A DNA stretch of 10,237 bases from Patescibacteria group bacterium (GCA_022705465.1 JAKJEK010000020.1:1-10237), one strand, 5' to 3'. Shown: positions 1-6,914, numbered from the stretch's first letter. The notes: generated by a model from the letters alone, not told the origin. Program-made: numbers and translations.

Positions 1-69
1 CGAGCTCAAGTGTTTTCCTCTTACCTTGGCGAAATGTATACCATGAGCGCCAAATATTTGCTAAAGTAG
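1..69 (+). CDS. DGR reverse transcriptase, C-terminal end only (partial)
   Basis: Frame 1 is open from the left edge to a TAG at 67-69 and gives 22 residues, RAQVFSSYLGEMYTMSAKYL followed by LK. The SSYLG element followed by a short helical tail resembles the C terminus of DGR-type reverse transcriptases (commonly S-SYLGH/W...). The gene ends six bases before the avd start, the arrangement expected for an RT-avd pair, and a TR and VR lie just downstream. In the cell the enzyme would reverse-transcribe the template RNA with adenine-specific misincorporation, working with Avd. The catalytic palm (YxDD-type motif) is outside the window, so identification rests on this short tail and on the context. 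It could in principle be another gene, but an active DGR without a nearby reverse transcriptase would be odd. Confidence 0.72.
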   Translation, partial: RAQVFSSYLGEMYTMSAKYLLK

Positions 70-75
70 TATCTA

Positions 76-420
76 ATGAGCACATTACCTGTTATCAACC
101 TCACCTATGAGATATATAAAGCGGTCGTTGACATAGTTAGCCACAGCGAGAAACGGTGGCGCTATTCTTTAGGCGCTAGCTTAGAGAAAAGCGTACTCGA
201 TCTCCTCAGCGAATTAATCATGGCCAAGAATGCACCCAAACCGATCAAAGCTGCCTATCTTCTCAAAGCCAGCGGCCACTTGGAAACAGCTACGTTAAAA
301 CTTCGTTTGTTCCTTGAACTCAAAATTGCAAATGAGACAAAAATCTTCCAAACCCAAAACAAACTGGCCGAGGCTGGCCGGATGTTGGGCGGATGGTTAA
401 AATCTTTGCACGACGCATAA
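76..420 (+). CDS. avd: DGR accessory variability determinant (Avd), four-helix-bundle protein
   Basis: A 114-residue protein of the Avd / 23S-intervening-sequence four-helix-bundle family, close to the usual 110-130 residues. Four amphipathic helices can be read: about 8-25 (LTYEIYKAVVDIVSH), 34-52 (ASLEKSVLDLLSELIMAK), 55-82 (PIKAAYLLKASGHLETATLK onwards) and 86-112. Diagnostic points are RYSLG at 29-33 before helix 2 and the closing GRMLGGWLKSL, both typical of DGR-associated Avd. Known Avd proteins form a positively charged pentameric barrel that binds the reverse transcriptase and template RNA and is needed for mutagenic homing. The ATG lies six bases after the preceding stop without a convincing Shine-Dalgarno, so translation is probably coupled to the upstream gene. 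The stop codon abuts the template repeat, and template transcription would run antisense into this gene. Avd following the RT, instead of preceding it, is a variant order. Confidence 0.93.
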   Translation: MSTLPVINLTYEIYKAVVDIVSHSEKRWRYSLGASLEKSVLDLLSELIMAKNAPKPIKAAYLLKASGHLETATLKLRLFLELKIANETKIFQTQNKLAEAGRMLGGWLKSLHDA

Positions 421-421
421 C

Positions 422-448
422 CCTTCACCGCGGACCCGACACCACAGT
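422..448 (-). other. IMH*-like end of the template repeat
   Basis: In the sense (minus) strand this is the 3' end of the TR, GC-rich, with 425-448 identical to 885-908 in the VR. By analogy with the Bordetella phage DGR, this end corresponds to IMH*, while the matching VR end (882-908) is the initiation-of-mutagenic-homing site. The only nearby difference is at 424 (sense A in TR, G in VR). Function is inferred from position and identity only. Confidence 0.6.
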
Positions 449-538
449 TGTCATTCTGGTTGTCGGGATTGTTCCTGTTCAAGTTGGCCTGCTGATTGTC
501 ACGGTTCCAATAGGCGTTCGGCACGTTCCTGGAGGATT
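422..538 (-). repeat. DGR template repeat (TR)
   Basis: Imperfect direct copy of 882-998 at a constant offset of 460 bases with no indels. Over 425-538, 93 of 114 positions are identical, and all 21 differences fall on T of the + strand, i.e. adenines of the minus (sense) strand. None of the 80 non-A sense positions differ. One further A-to-G at 424 lies inside the edge. Read on the minus strand in the frame of the target it gives VPNAYWNRDNQQANLNRNNP and then DNQNDNCGVGSAV, packed with AAC/AAT asparagine codons, the hallmark of DGR templates because A-mutagenesis of AAY reaches many residues without making stops. The copy is not a gene: in frame it meets TAA at 546-548. Similarity is lost beyond about 538 and before 422. 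Confidence 0.97.
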
Positions 539-606
539 CTTGGCGTTACCCATCTATATTATTTTGACCGTCGCAACAGCCAAAACTGCATTAGTTTGCT
601 ATTTTC

Positions 607-639
607 ACCCTTCAATCCGCCAGCTGGCGGACTCAGGGT
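607..639. repeat. Palindrome-centred hairpin upstream of the TR
   Basis: TCCGCCAGCTGGCGGA at 616-631 is a perfect 16-base palindrome that as a hairpin gives a six-pair stem and an AGCT loop. Outside it, ACCCT (607-611) can pair with AGGGT (635-639) across a small internal loop. No T-run follows on either strand, so it is not an ordinary rho-independent terminator. In the sense direction of the TR it lies about 70 bases upstream and would be part of the template RNA leader if transcription starts earlier. I believe this kind of palindrome recurs between genes in some candidate-phyla genomes, but cannot verify that here. Confidence 0.6.
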
Positions 640-804
640 AGGTAACGCCCAAAACGTGAGTGGTTATGTATCTTTATGACTGCAAGTGCTCCCAACATAA
701 CGTTGGAGAGATTACACTTTTCTCGCAGTACACACACTACGGCAGCCCGTCCCGAGACGTGTGGCTATTCGCCGCTTTCTAAAAATTTCGTCGAACGAGA
801 GGCT

Positions 805-822
805 AAAGGGGTAAACCCCTTT
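805..822. repeat. Hairpin downstream of the variable repeat
   Basis: AAAGGGG (805-811), loop TAAA, CCCCTTT (816-822): a perfect seven-pair stem with a four-base loop. In the target's sense it lies about 60 bases past the VR end. In other DGRs a short hairpin or cruciform with a four-base loop just downstream of the VR strongly stimulates homing, and stem and loop lengths fit here, but the distance is larger than in the Bordetella phage. Neither side is followed by a run of T, so termination is less likely. Confidence 0.5.
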
Positions 823-873
823 GGAATCCCCAAGTTAAAAGATAAAAAGTAAAAGAAGAACAAAAGTCAAAGT

Positions 874-3800
874 TCAAGCTACCCTCACCGCGGACCCGAC
901 ACCACAGTCGTCATCCCGGTAGCCGGGACCGTACCCGTACAAGTAGGCCCGCCGACTGTCACGGTACCAACAGGCGCTCGGCACGCTCCCGGAGGACGGA
1001 AACCAGGCTGCCCCCAAGTAACGGACCGAGCCATTGCCCTGATAGTCATCAATTACCTGATCAGTCTCCTCCAGGTGGGTGGCAAAGTAGGTGAGCCAGG
1101 CTTCAGGAGTTAAAAACTCTTCATTTTCGTAAGCACCGCCAGCTTTCTGTTGCTGCAGATATTGGCGTGGCGTCGATCCGGCCTCTGGTTGCTTTCTCTG
1201 CTGCCCGGGCGCGCCCACGGTTTTACCTTGATTAGCTCGCGGGATGTTGGGCAGGTCTTCCACAAGAAGAATATCCCAACCGGGGATGGCACCAGGAGCA
1301 GCCAAGATATCTTGCTTTTTCTTACCGCCATGGTGTTCACTTTCATATTGGTCGGGGTAGTACACCATATTGCCGCTAGTGTCAGCATCGGGATATTGAT
1401 CCCAAACCCAAAGGGGCTGGGATTCATCAAGATCCAAAGGAACGAGGGCTTCTCTCGGATTGTTCGGGTCTTTTTTGGTGGCAAACAATTTATTGGCTTT
1501 TTTATGGGCGAGGATCTGTCTGCTAACACCATCGGTTAATTCTGTAAGCTTCTTTCCAAAGGGAACCAGAAGCAGTTTTGTAAATCCTTGTTCGATTTTA
1601 GTACTAAGAAGCTCTTGTTTTTCAACCATTAAGGCGAGTACTGTTTCTAACTCTGGAACCGGATAGGCGTTGCCATCGATTGCCTTGATTCCCTCCCTGC
1701 CGCCACCAATATCTTCGATAAATCCGGCGACTCTTAAAGCTTCGACTTGTTTTTGATATTGCAGCTCGACTTCTTCTTGACCCAACTTTTCAAAAGGCCA
1801 GAAATCCTCACCGCTTTCCTGTATTTCATCTTTGCTGACCAACCGATGCAAACCGCCGCCCTCCCCTAATTCGAGCTCTATTACCACCTTGCCATGATGA
1901 TCGGGGTTACGGTCTGTCTGATCAACAACACCCTTGAATCTGACTCTCTCGCCCCCATAAGTAAAGAGGCCGCCAGGGTAGAGAGTTACAGCTTTGTTTT
2001 CTTTAGTTAGAGATAGTTTCTCCGGCTTAACCAGAACCCGCTCGCCGTCTTCGAGTGTTAACTCGATTGTTTCATAAAGCTCTCGAACTTCTTTTGCCTC
2101 AACTGTTTGCGGTCTCTCGCCGGGTTCTTCCGCTTCTGGTTCCGGCTTAGGTTCAGCCAGCCGAAGAGGGCGGGGTACGCGAGGTGAAAGATAGCCGATT
2201 TCCTTTTGAGTTAACGGACTGGATGCAGCAATTTCTCTACGTGCGTCCCGCGATATAGGATCCAGAAGATGGTAATGGCTAAAGATGGCCCGGATTTTCT
2301 CCCTATCTTGCTCATCAGTTTGATTCAAATAGGTATCTATCTTAAATTGTAACCATTCAGTTAAATTATCGGTTTGGAAGTCGGGATTGTCCTTTTGTTT
2401 TCTTTCCAGGAAACCTCTCATCCAGCTGGCTATTTCGCCGAGGGTGATGGTCGAGGTCGCTAGAGTGAGAGGTTCGCCCCCGCTGGTTACGACTTTGATT
2501 GCCCCGTCGGCTTCCTGGGTAAATCGCATGGCGGTATCAGGGATCGTTACAGAGTTACCGTAATTGAAGGCGTTTTGTATTTCCCGGATTGCAAAGGCAA
2601 GACGCCAGATATAGCCGTGCCGCTCAGAAGTCCGATCATCCACAACTCGCTCAAAGCCGGTAACCAGCCGGGGATCAGCTTCATTCAATTCCTCAATCTC
2701 TCCAGGAGTTAGTTGGCGCTCTCCGGTTTGCATACCGGCAACGTATTCACCCATCTTGAATTCAGTCAGATAGGGTACTTCCTCATAAGCTGGCGCAATT
2801 TCTCTGCCGGATACAGCAATATGGCCGTTATCGTCCATCAGATTCGCCAGCATAAACTCATACAATTCCGGATTGTGTTCCGTCATCGGCGGATAATCGA
2901 CTTCGATATATGCAAGCTCCCGGCGCATCGCCGGATCCGGATCGGTACGGTCGGGATAGCGAGGCCCGACCGGATTTGTTGTCCAGATGGAACCAAAGCC
3001 TCGCAAAACCGGCTTGGGACAATCTTTGTGCAATGCATCACCAGGCTTTTTTTGGCGAAGCTCTTTAATTGTGGCATAGCCAAATGAACCGAGTCGACCG
3101 GACTCATCAAAGCGGACAATCCTGCCGCGGTGCGTAGGAGCAGCTGTCCGGGAATCTTCGTATCCGGTTGCTGCCTGTGCTACCGGACCAAATGCATCGT
3201 AACTTCCGCCCGTAACAGGGTCAATTTCTTTATCGGCGATCATATCTTTTTCGCTCGTGCGTTCGCCGCAAGGAAGATGTGTCGGTTCCTCTCCCGTCAA
3301 AGCAACAGCGGCAGCATCAGCTTGCTCTGACTTTCCGCTTCCTGCCTCACCGACCAATACCGGCCAGCGGCCGTTCTGCAATGCGGCAATTGTCTGGTGA
3401 TGAATATTAACCCTTGAATCCAGCCAGACAAAACCTCGTTCGGCCTGCTCACGGTATTTCCGTAATCTGTCGAACTGAATAAAAGCGGCGATATCCGTGT
3501 TCTCGGGCACAGGAGGTAAGCCGTAAAGTAATGTCAATTGCTGCCGCTCCTCCCTCAATCGAATTAGTTCTCGTGCTAACCGCTCGGTTCTTCCTTTTAC
3601 CGAAGCCAGCTGATCAGGTCGGGCAGCTTCACCCAAAAACAGGCGGCGGCTGAGTGTTTCGTATTCTTGTTCTTTTTTTGCAATGGCATTGTTGATTCTT
3701 TGCCAACGATTACCGAGTTCGGAAAGGCGGTAGATTTTGGCATCTATTCGTGCCTCGGCATATCGGGAAACAAAGAGGTCTTGTACAGCCTGGTCAGACC

Positions 3801-4167
3801 AGAGTGCCTTTATCTCTGAAATAAGATAGGGATCAATCGGTTCCGGGTGTGCTTCCGTGTCTTGCTTTTCCTCGCTGCGGATAGCCTCGAGTGCTTTGTA
3901 TCTGGCCATTAACTTTTCATAAAGGAGATCTGCCTTTTCCCGCGTCGAAAGACCGGTAAAGCTTTCGCTTAGATCTTCCTCTTCAAAATCAGGGTCAAGT
4001 GCAATGACCCGGTCTTCAATATAATGGCGTATCAGGCGCTCCCTTTGCTCCTTTTCCGTCTCTTTTCGGTGTTCTTCTCTGGCTAACGCCAATTCATCCT
4101 GGCTGGTACCCCTTTCTGCCAGAATTTCATCGACTTGAGAACTAAATTTTCCCTCTCCTGGTTCCAT
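874..4167 (-). CDS. MoxR-type AAA+ ATPase with C-terminal DGR-diversified domain (DGR target)
   Basis: 1097 residues, ATG at 4165-4167, TGA at 874-876. Residues 1-245 are charged and helical, likely partly coiled coil. The AAA+ core follows: Walker A GEAGSGKS (273-280), Walker B IVRFDES (350-356), sensor-1 SIWTTNP (393-399) and candidate arginine fingers at R415/R416. This pattern is MoxR/AAA_5-like, a chaperone ATPase that usually works with a vWA protein. An acidic Pro/Glu linker (673-690) and a small beta-rich stretch (about 695-785) come next. From about 840 the sequence resembles DGR target proteins of uncultured bacteria (GFTKLLLVPFGKKL, LWVWDQYPDAD, LLVEDLPNIPR, LTPEAWLTYFATHLEE), ending in a probable C-type-lectin/FGE-like fold, where 18 residues between 1060 and 1087 differ from the template. 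It follows the transglutaminase-vWA gene by nine bases with no clear Shine-Dalgarno, so translational coupling is likely. No signal peptide or membrane segment is seen; a cytoplasmic role is inferred. Confidence 0.93.
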   Translation of the reverse strand: MEPGEGKFSSQVDEILAERGTSQDELALAREEHRKETEKEQRERLIRHYIEDRVIALDPDFEEEDLSESFTGLSTREKADLLYEKLMARYKALEAIRSEEKQDTEAHPEPIDPYLISEIKALWSDQAVQDLFVSRYAEARIDAKIYRLSELGNRWQRINNAIAKKEQEYETLSRRLFLGEAARPDQLASVKGRTERLARELIRLREERQQLTLLYGLPPVPENTDIAAFIQFDRLRKYREQAERGFVWLDSRVNIHHQTIAALQNGRWPVLVGEAGSGKSEQADAAAVALTGEEPTHLPCGERTSEKDMIADKEIDPVTGGSYDAFGPVAQAATGYEDSRTAAPTHRGRIVRFDESGRLGSFGYATIKELRQKKPGDALHKDCPKPVLRGFGSIWTTNPVGPRYPDRTDPDPAMRRELAYIEVDYPPMTEHNPELYEFMLANLMDDNGHIAVSGREIAPAYEEVPYLTEFKMGEYVAGMQTGERQLTPGEIEELNEADPRLVTGFERVVDDRTSERHGYIWRLAFAIREIQNAFNYGNSVTIPDTAMRFTQEADGAIKVVTSGGEPLTLATSTITLGEIASWMRGFLERKQKDNPDFQTDNLTEWLQFKIDTYLNQTDEQDREKIRAIFSHYHLLDPISRDARREIAASSPLTQKEIGYLSPRVPRPLRLAEPKPEPEAEEPGERPQTVEAKEVRELYETIELTLEDGERVLVKPEKLSLTKENKAVTLYPGGLFTYGGERVRFKGVVDQTDRNPDHHGKVVIELELGEGGGLHRLVSKDEIQESGEDFWPFEKLGQEEVELQYQKQVEALRVAGFIEDIGGGREGIKAIDGNAYPVPELETVLALMVEKQELLSTKIEQGFTKLLLVPFGKKLTELTDGVSRQILAHKKANKLFATKKDPNNPREALVPLDLDESQPLWVWDQYPDADTSGNMVYYPDQYESEHHGGKKKQDILAAPGAIPGWDILLVEDLPNIPRANQGKTVGAPGQQRKQPEAGSTPRQYLQQQKAGGAYENEEFLTPEAWLTYFATHLEETDQVIDDYQGNGSVRYLGAAWFPSSGSVPSACWYRDSRRAYLYGYGPGYRDDDCGVGSAVRVA
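882..908 (-). other. Putative IMH (initiation of mutagenic homing) site
   Basis: GC-rich 3' end of the VR in the sense strand. 885-908 is 24 bases identical to the TR end at 425-448, including the codons for DCGVGSAV. In known DGRs the invariant, GC-rich 3' end of the VR marks where cDNA priming and integration begin. The assignment is by analogy and position. The stop codon follows just outside at 874-876. Confidence 0.6.
882..998 (-). repeat. DGR variable repeat (VR), in-frame 3' end of the ATPase gene
   Basis: Copy of the TR at 422-538, lying in frame over residues about 1058-1096 of the target. Compared with the TR the sense-strand changes are 16 A-to-G, 5 A-to-T and 1 A-to-C (counting position 884). 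Protein changes relative to the template include N1064S, Y1066C, N1068Y, N1071S, Q1072R, Q1073R, N1075Y, N1077Y, N1079Y, N1080G, D1082G, N1083Y, Q1084R, N1085D and N1087D. Framework residues such as W1067, R1069, D1070, A1074, L1076, P1081 and CGVGSAV (1088-1094) are unchanged. The pattern shows that this copy was written by A-specific mutagenic retrohoming. Confidence 0.97.
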
Positions 4168-4176
4168 AGTGCAATT

Positions 4177-6873
4177 TTATCCAACCTGGTTAAATTTGTC
4201 CAGAATTGCTGCCATAATTCTCTCGGCTGACTTTCGGCTTTTCTCCGGAAAGAGCCGAACAGCTTCTCTGACCACATGCTTGGCGACGATTGCCGGGAGA
4301 TCGTTAATATCCCTGGCAATATCACCGCGGGCAATTTGTCTGCCCTGCTCATCTTCGACATTAAAAATTATCGGAATACTGGCAGCTGTTTCGGTTAAAC
4401 CGATGCCGATTACCACCGCATTCATCTCAGCTAGTTGCCGCGCCAGTTCCCGAACTCCTGCCGGATTATCAGGATACCCGTCTGAACAGGCAATGACGAT
4501 GCGTAAACGGTTATCGGTTTTACCGGAAGCTTCGGCTGCTTCCCGTTCGGCCGCAATCTGGTCCCGGATATATGACAATGAAGCAACGTCACCGTTGCCG
4601 CTGCCTTGATTGCCGAGACTATGCCACATTGTTACCTTGTCGCTGGCGGTGAATTCCCCCGATATCGGTTTGTCAACATCAATAGTTTCCGAATCGCGGA
4701 ACGACAGGCCTTCGCTGCGGAGAGAGAGGGCTTCGGTGGATCTAAGACCGGCCCGATCCAAATTTTGGCCAAACCGGTAGAGTGAAGAAAATATCAGGTA
4801 GGCTGCCCGGCGCTGCATCCGCCATTTAGTTTCACCATCAACCGTTTGCCCCATCGAGCCCGACTTGTCTCCGGAAAGGTAAACATCAAATCCACTATAA
4901 ACCTGCTCAACGTGGGGTTGCTCGTACTCTTTCTGACGGCTTCGAGGATCGGTTTCACCGGCTCTGATACCGATTTTATGGGCAACAATATCGTCGATCT
5001 CTTCGCCGCCCTCCCGCTTGCGAAGAGGACCAGTGTAGTCGGGAATAACTGTTTTTCTGGCCTCAACAATTAGCGAGAAAAGCTGAGACAATAGATCAAC
5101 TACCCGTTTTCCGTCAGGCAACCTGGTGTTTTCGGCTTCAGTTATCTCTTTTACGATCTGGCGGGCTTCGGGCAACTCGACCCCGGCAGCCTCTGACAGT
5201 TCACGTTCGCTTTGGGTGTAGCTTAATCGCTCAGTAAGACTGGCCAGATCTTCTTCAAGTTTGGCCAATTGCTCATCTGTCGGGCCAACTGCTTCTTGCT
5301 CGCCGTAGTCGCCTGGTACCGGACCATTACTCTTTTGCTGTTCCTCAAGTTGCGGGTCGCCAGCCGGAGTGGCATCAATCCTGACCCACTCATTGGCCTG
5401 GTCGTCCCAAATCTCACTCCAGGCATGACCGGTCCCGCTGGTAATTCGGGAGTGTCCCTCATCATCTTTGCCCTTAACCATATGTCCAACTACGTGGCGG
5501 ACGGGAATACCCAAAGCGGAACAGAGACCGGCAAAGTACGTGTTAGCAACATCGCAATCGGCTTGCTTATGCTCGTCAATTGCGGCTATATACCCCCTTG
5601 GGTCGGTATCATAAGTCTGGTTGAATGAGCTGACGTTTGAATACTTTAATCGACGCATCGTCCAGCCGGCAGCTGCCCTGGCTTTGGCGAGGTTTCCTTT
5701 TTTGGTTCTATGAATTTCCTGCAAACGCTCAAGCGTTTCCGGCGACAAGCCTTGCAACTCAAAATGCGGCGGTGAGGTCATTTCGCCCCTGCCATGTCTG
5801 AGTTTTTTTGCATCTTTCAACAATACCAGTTGAACTGTTCTTGGCTCAGTAGCTATTAACGTCACGATAGCGTCGCCATTCTGGTCAAAAGTGACTTCGA
5901 GTCGATCAGAGCCTTTTTCTGGCCAGCTATAGAGCGGCACATGATCACTGTAATAATGGGTATATGGTATTGGAACTCTTGTTGCTTGGCCAGGCACTAA
6001 AGTTGCGCGTATGCGTATTGTGTCCTTATCAACTTTATCACGATCAAACCAAGTATCGGAATCAAATTCCAATTTCTGCTCGGATGAAAACCGGTACTCG
6101 CTCTGCCGCCAGGTGTTGGTTGCTGTGTCCCAGGTATCGAAGGATTGCTCACGGTAATAGCCGCCATAGCCTGGGGCGATGGTCCAGATAGCCGAAGGGG
6201 TTTCGCCCTCTTTTGACCGTTCCATCTCGTCCATGCTAGGTTTGCTCTCATCTCTAGTTGGCGGCGGTGTTTGCGGCTGATTGGTAGATTCGCTGGTTTC
6301 TGTCGTTTCTTTCGCTTTTTTGTCCCGCCGATCTAAAGCTGACCGACCGGAAAGCTCGCCTTCCAGTCTGGTTTTAATCCGATTAAGTTTGACGGCATAG
6401 GGCACATTACCATCAAAAAGAAGGTCAAGATCGCCTGATTCTCGTAGTTCCTGTACCTTGGCGCTGGTTGATTCAAACTCCGGATTATACGCGCTGCCCT
6501 CCAGTTCGGCCAATAGCGCCTGATAGAGATCAGAGACTCGCGGCGAAAGATGTCGTGATTGGCCAATTAGCCGATCTACTAAAGCTTCGCGCAATAGGGG
6601 CGCCTCAGTTCCCGTAAGCTCGCTCCCATTAATAGCTCCGGCTGATTCAAAGAGTTGATAAAAAGGGGAAAATGTTGAGCGCCCGGTTTCCCGCCGCCAT
6701 TCCCGCAGCGCCCGGACTTCGCCGAGAGACTCGGACGCTTCTTCGTAGCTCTCCGTTTGCAGACGCCCTTGCCACTCGCCTCGCAAAACCTCGCCAAGTC
6801 GCGTATCAACATCAAAATCGGCAGCCTGGGTTTCTACCATGTTCTCAGCTTGGCTTAATCTTGTCTCCTCCAT
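4177..6873 (-). CDS. Transglutaminase-like domain fused to vWA domain, MoxR partner
   Basis: 898 residues from ATG at 6871-6873. An in-frame TTG at 6880-6882 would add three residues, but the promoter below places transcription start at the ATG. Positions here count from the TTG. Residues 1-190 are charged and helical, and 190-230 is a Ser/Thr/Pro-rich linker. About 235-360 looks like a beta-rich module. The transglutaminase-like core has C443 (ADCDV), H486 (GTGHAW) and D503 (RIDATP), a complete Cys-His-Asp triad, with FAGLCSALGIPVRHVVGHMV in the expected place. About 660-890 is a vWA domain: MIDAS DxSxS at D672-S674-S676 (SGDKSGSMG) and the later aspartate at D801 (SDGYPD). MoxR ATPases classically pair with vWA proteins, and the next gene is one, nine bases away. 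The transglutaminase fold may act as a protease, amidase or crosslinker; which one cannot be read here. No signal peptide or clear membrane span. Confidence 0.92.
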   Translation of the reverse strand: MEETRLSQAENMVETQAADFDVDTRLGEVLRGEWQGRLQTESYEEASESLGEVRALREWRRETGRSTFSPFYQLFESAGAINGSELTGTEAPLLREALVDRLIGQSRHLSPRVSDLYQALLAELEGSAYNPEFESTSAKVQELRESGDLDLLFDGNVPYAVKLNRIKTRLEGELSGRSALDRRDKKAKETTETSESTNQPQTPPPTRDESKPSMDEMERSKEGETPSAIWTIAPGYGGYYREQSFDTWDTATNTWRQSEYRFSSEQKLEFDSDTWFDRDKVDKDTIRIRATLVPGQATRVPIPYTHYYSDHVPLYSWPEKGSDRLEVTFDQNGDAIVTLIATEPRTVQLVLLKDAKKLRHGRGEMTSPPHFELQGLSPETLERLQEIHRTKKGNLAKARAAAGWTMRRLKYSNVSSFNQTYDTDPRGYIAAIDEHKQADCDVANTYFAGLCSALGIPVRHVVGHMVKGKDDEGHSRITSGTGHAWSEIWDDQANEWVRIDATPAGDPQLEEQQKSNGPVPGDYGEQEAVGPTDEQLAKLEEDLASLTERLSYTQSERELSEAAGVELPEARQIVKEITEAENTRLPDGKRVVDLLSQLFSLIVEARKTVIPDYTGPLRKREGGEEIDDIVAHKIGIRAGETDPRSRQKEYEQPHVEQVYSGFDVYLSGDKSGSMGQTVDGETKWRMQRRAAYLIFSSLYRFGQNLDRAGLRSTEALSLRSEGLSFRDSETIDVDKPISGEFTASDKVTMWHSLGNQGSGNGDVASLSYIRDQIAAEREAAEASGKTDNRLRIVIACSDGYPDNPAGVRELARQLAEMNAVVIGIGLTETAASIPIIFNVEDEQGRQIARGDIARDINDLPAIVAKHVVREAVRLFPEKSRKSAERIMAAILDKFNQVG

Positions 6874-6881
6874 ATGGTTCA

Positions 6882-6909
6882 ATTATAGATTATTTACAGG
6901 ATTTGTTAA
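6882..6909 (-). promoter_or_regulatory. Promoter of the vWA-MoxR operon, probably leaderless
   Basis: On the minus strand TTAACA (6904-6909, -35, 5 of 6 consensus) and a perfect TATAAT (6882-6887, -10) are separated by 16 bases. The ATG at 6873 begins only nine bases past the -10 box, so transcription should start zero to three bases before it. No Shine-Dalgarno precedes the ATG, and the GGAGGAG that is present lies inside the coding sequence. A leaderless mRNA is the simplest reading. Confidence 0.7.
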
Positions 6910-6914
6910 GGTTG

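Larger units (their letters stand above)
539..873. other. Non-coding interval between TR and target gene
   Basis: No credible gene is seen on either strand. The interval holds a perfect palindrome within a longer hairpin (607-639), a small hairpin at 692-706, a 7-bp-stem/4-base-loop hairpin (805-822) and a purine-rich + strand tract at about 838-875, which is T-rich in the sense of the target mRNA. GGCGTTACC at 542-550 and its complement GGTAACGCC at 641-649 could close a stem just upstream of the TR in the sense strand. Candidate minus-strand -10 hexamers such as TAATAT and TATAGA occur at about 556-563, but no good -35 accompanies them, so a dedicated TR promoter is not established. The stretch probably contributes the leader of the template RNA and structures used in homing. 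Confidence 0.6.

Noticed and set aside
255..524. Minus-strand ORF over the TR, whose translation resembles the target C terminus
   Set aside because: It is the template repeat read in the target frame. It begins at an internal GTG, runs antisense through avd and has no ribosome binding site, so it is not a gene.
393..641. Plus-strand 82-residue ORF after avd
   Set aside because: It overlaps the avd end and the whole TR in another frame, has no Shine-Dalgarno, and its content is explained by the TR.
542..649. 9-base inverted repeat as a proven template-RNA stem
   Set aside because: A match of this length in a 330-base interval is plausible by chance. It is mentioned only as a candidate in the non-coding interval.
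805..822. Hairpin as a rho-independent terminator of the target gene
   Set aside because: No run of T follows the stem on either strand. The T-rich tract in the target's sense lies before the hairpin, not after it.
1110..1539. Long overlapping ORFs on both strands inside the ATPase gene
   Set aside because: Shadow frames of the 1097-residue protein. They have no start signals, and their translations lack domain-like character compared with the motif-bearing frame.
4083..4361. 92-residue minus-strand ORF bridging the two operon genes
   Set aside because: It overlaps both genes out of frame. Its content is a frame-shadow of the vWA C terminus and the ATPase N terminus.
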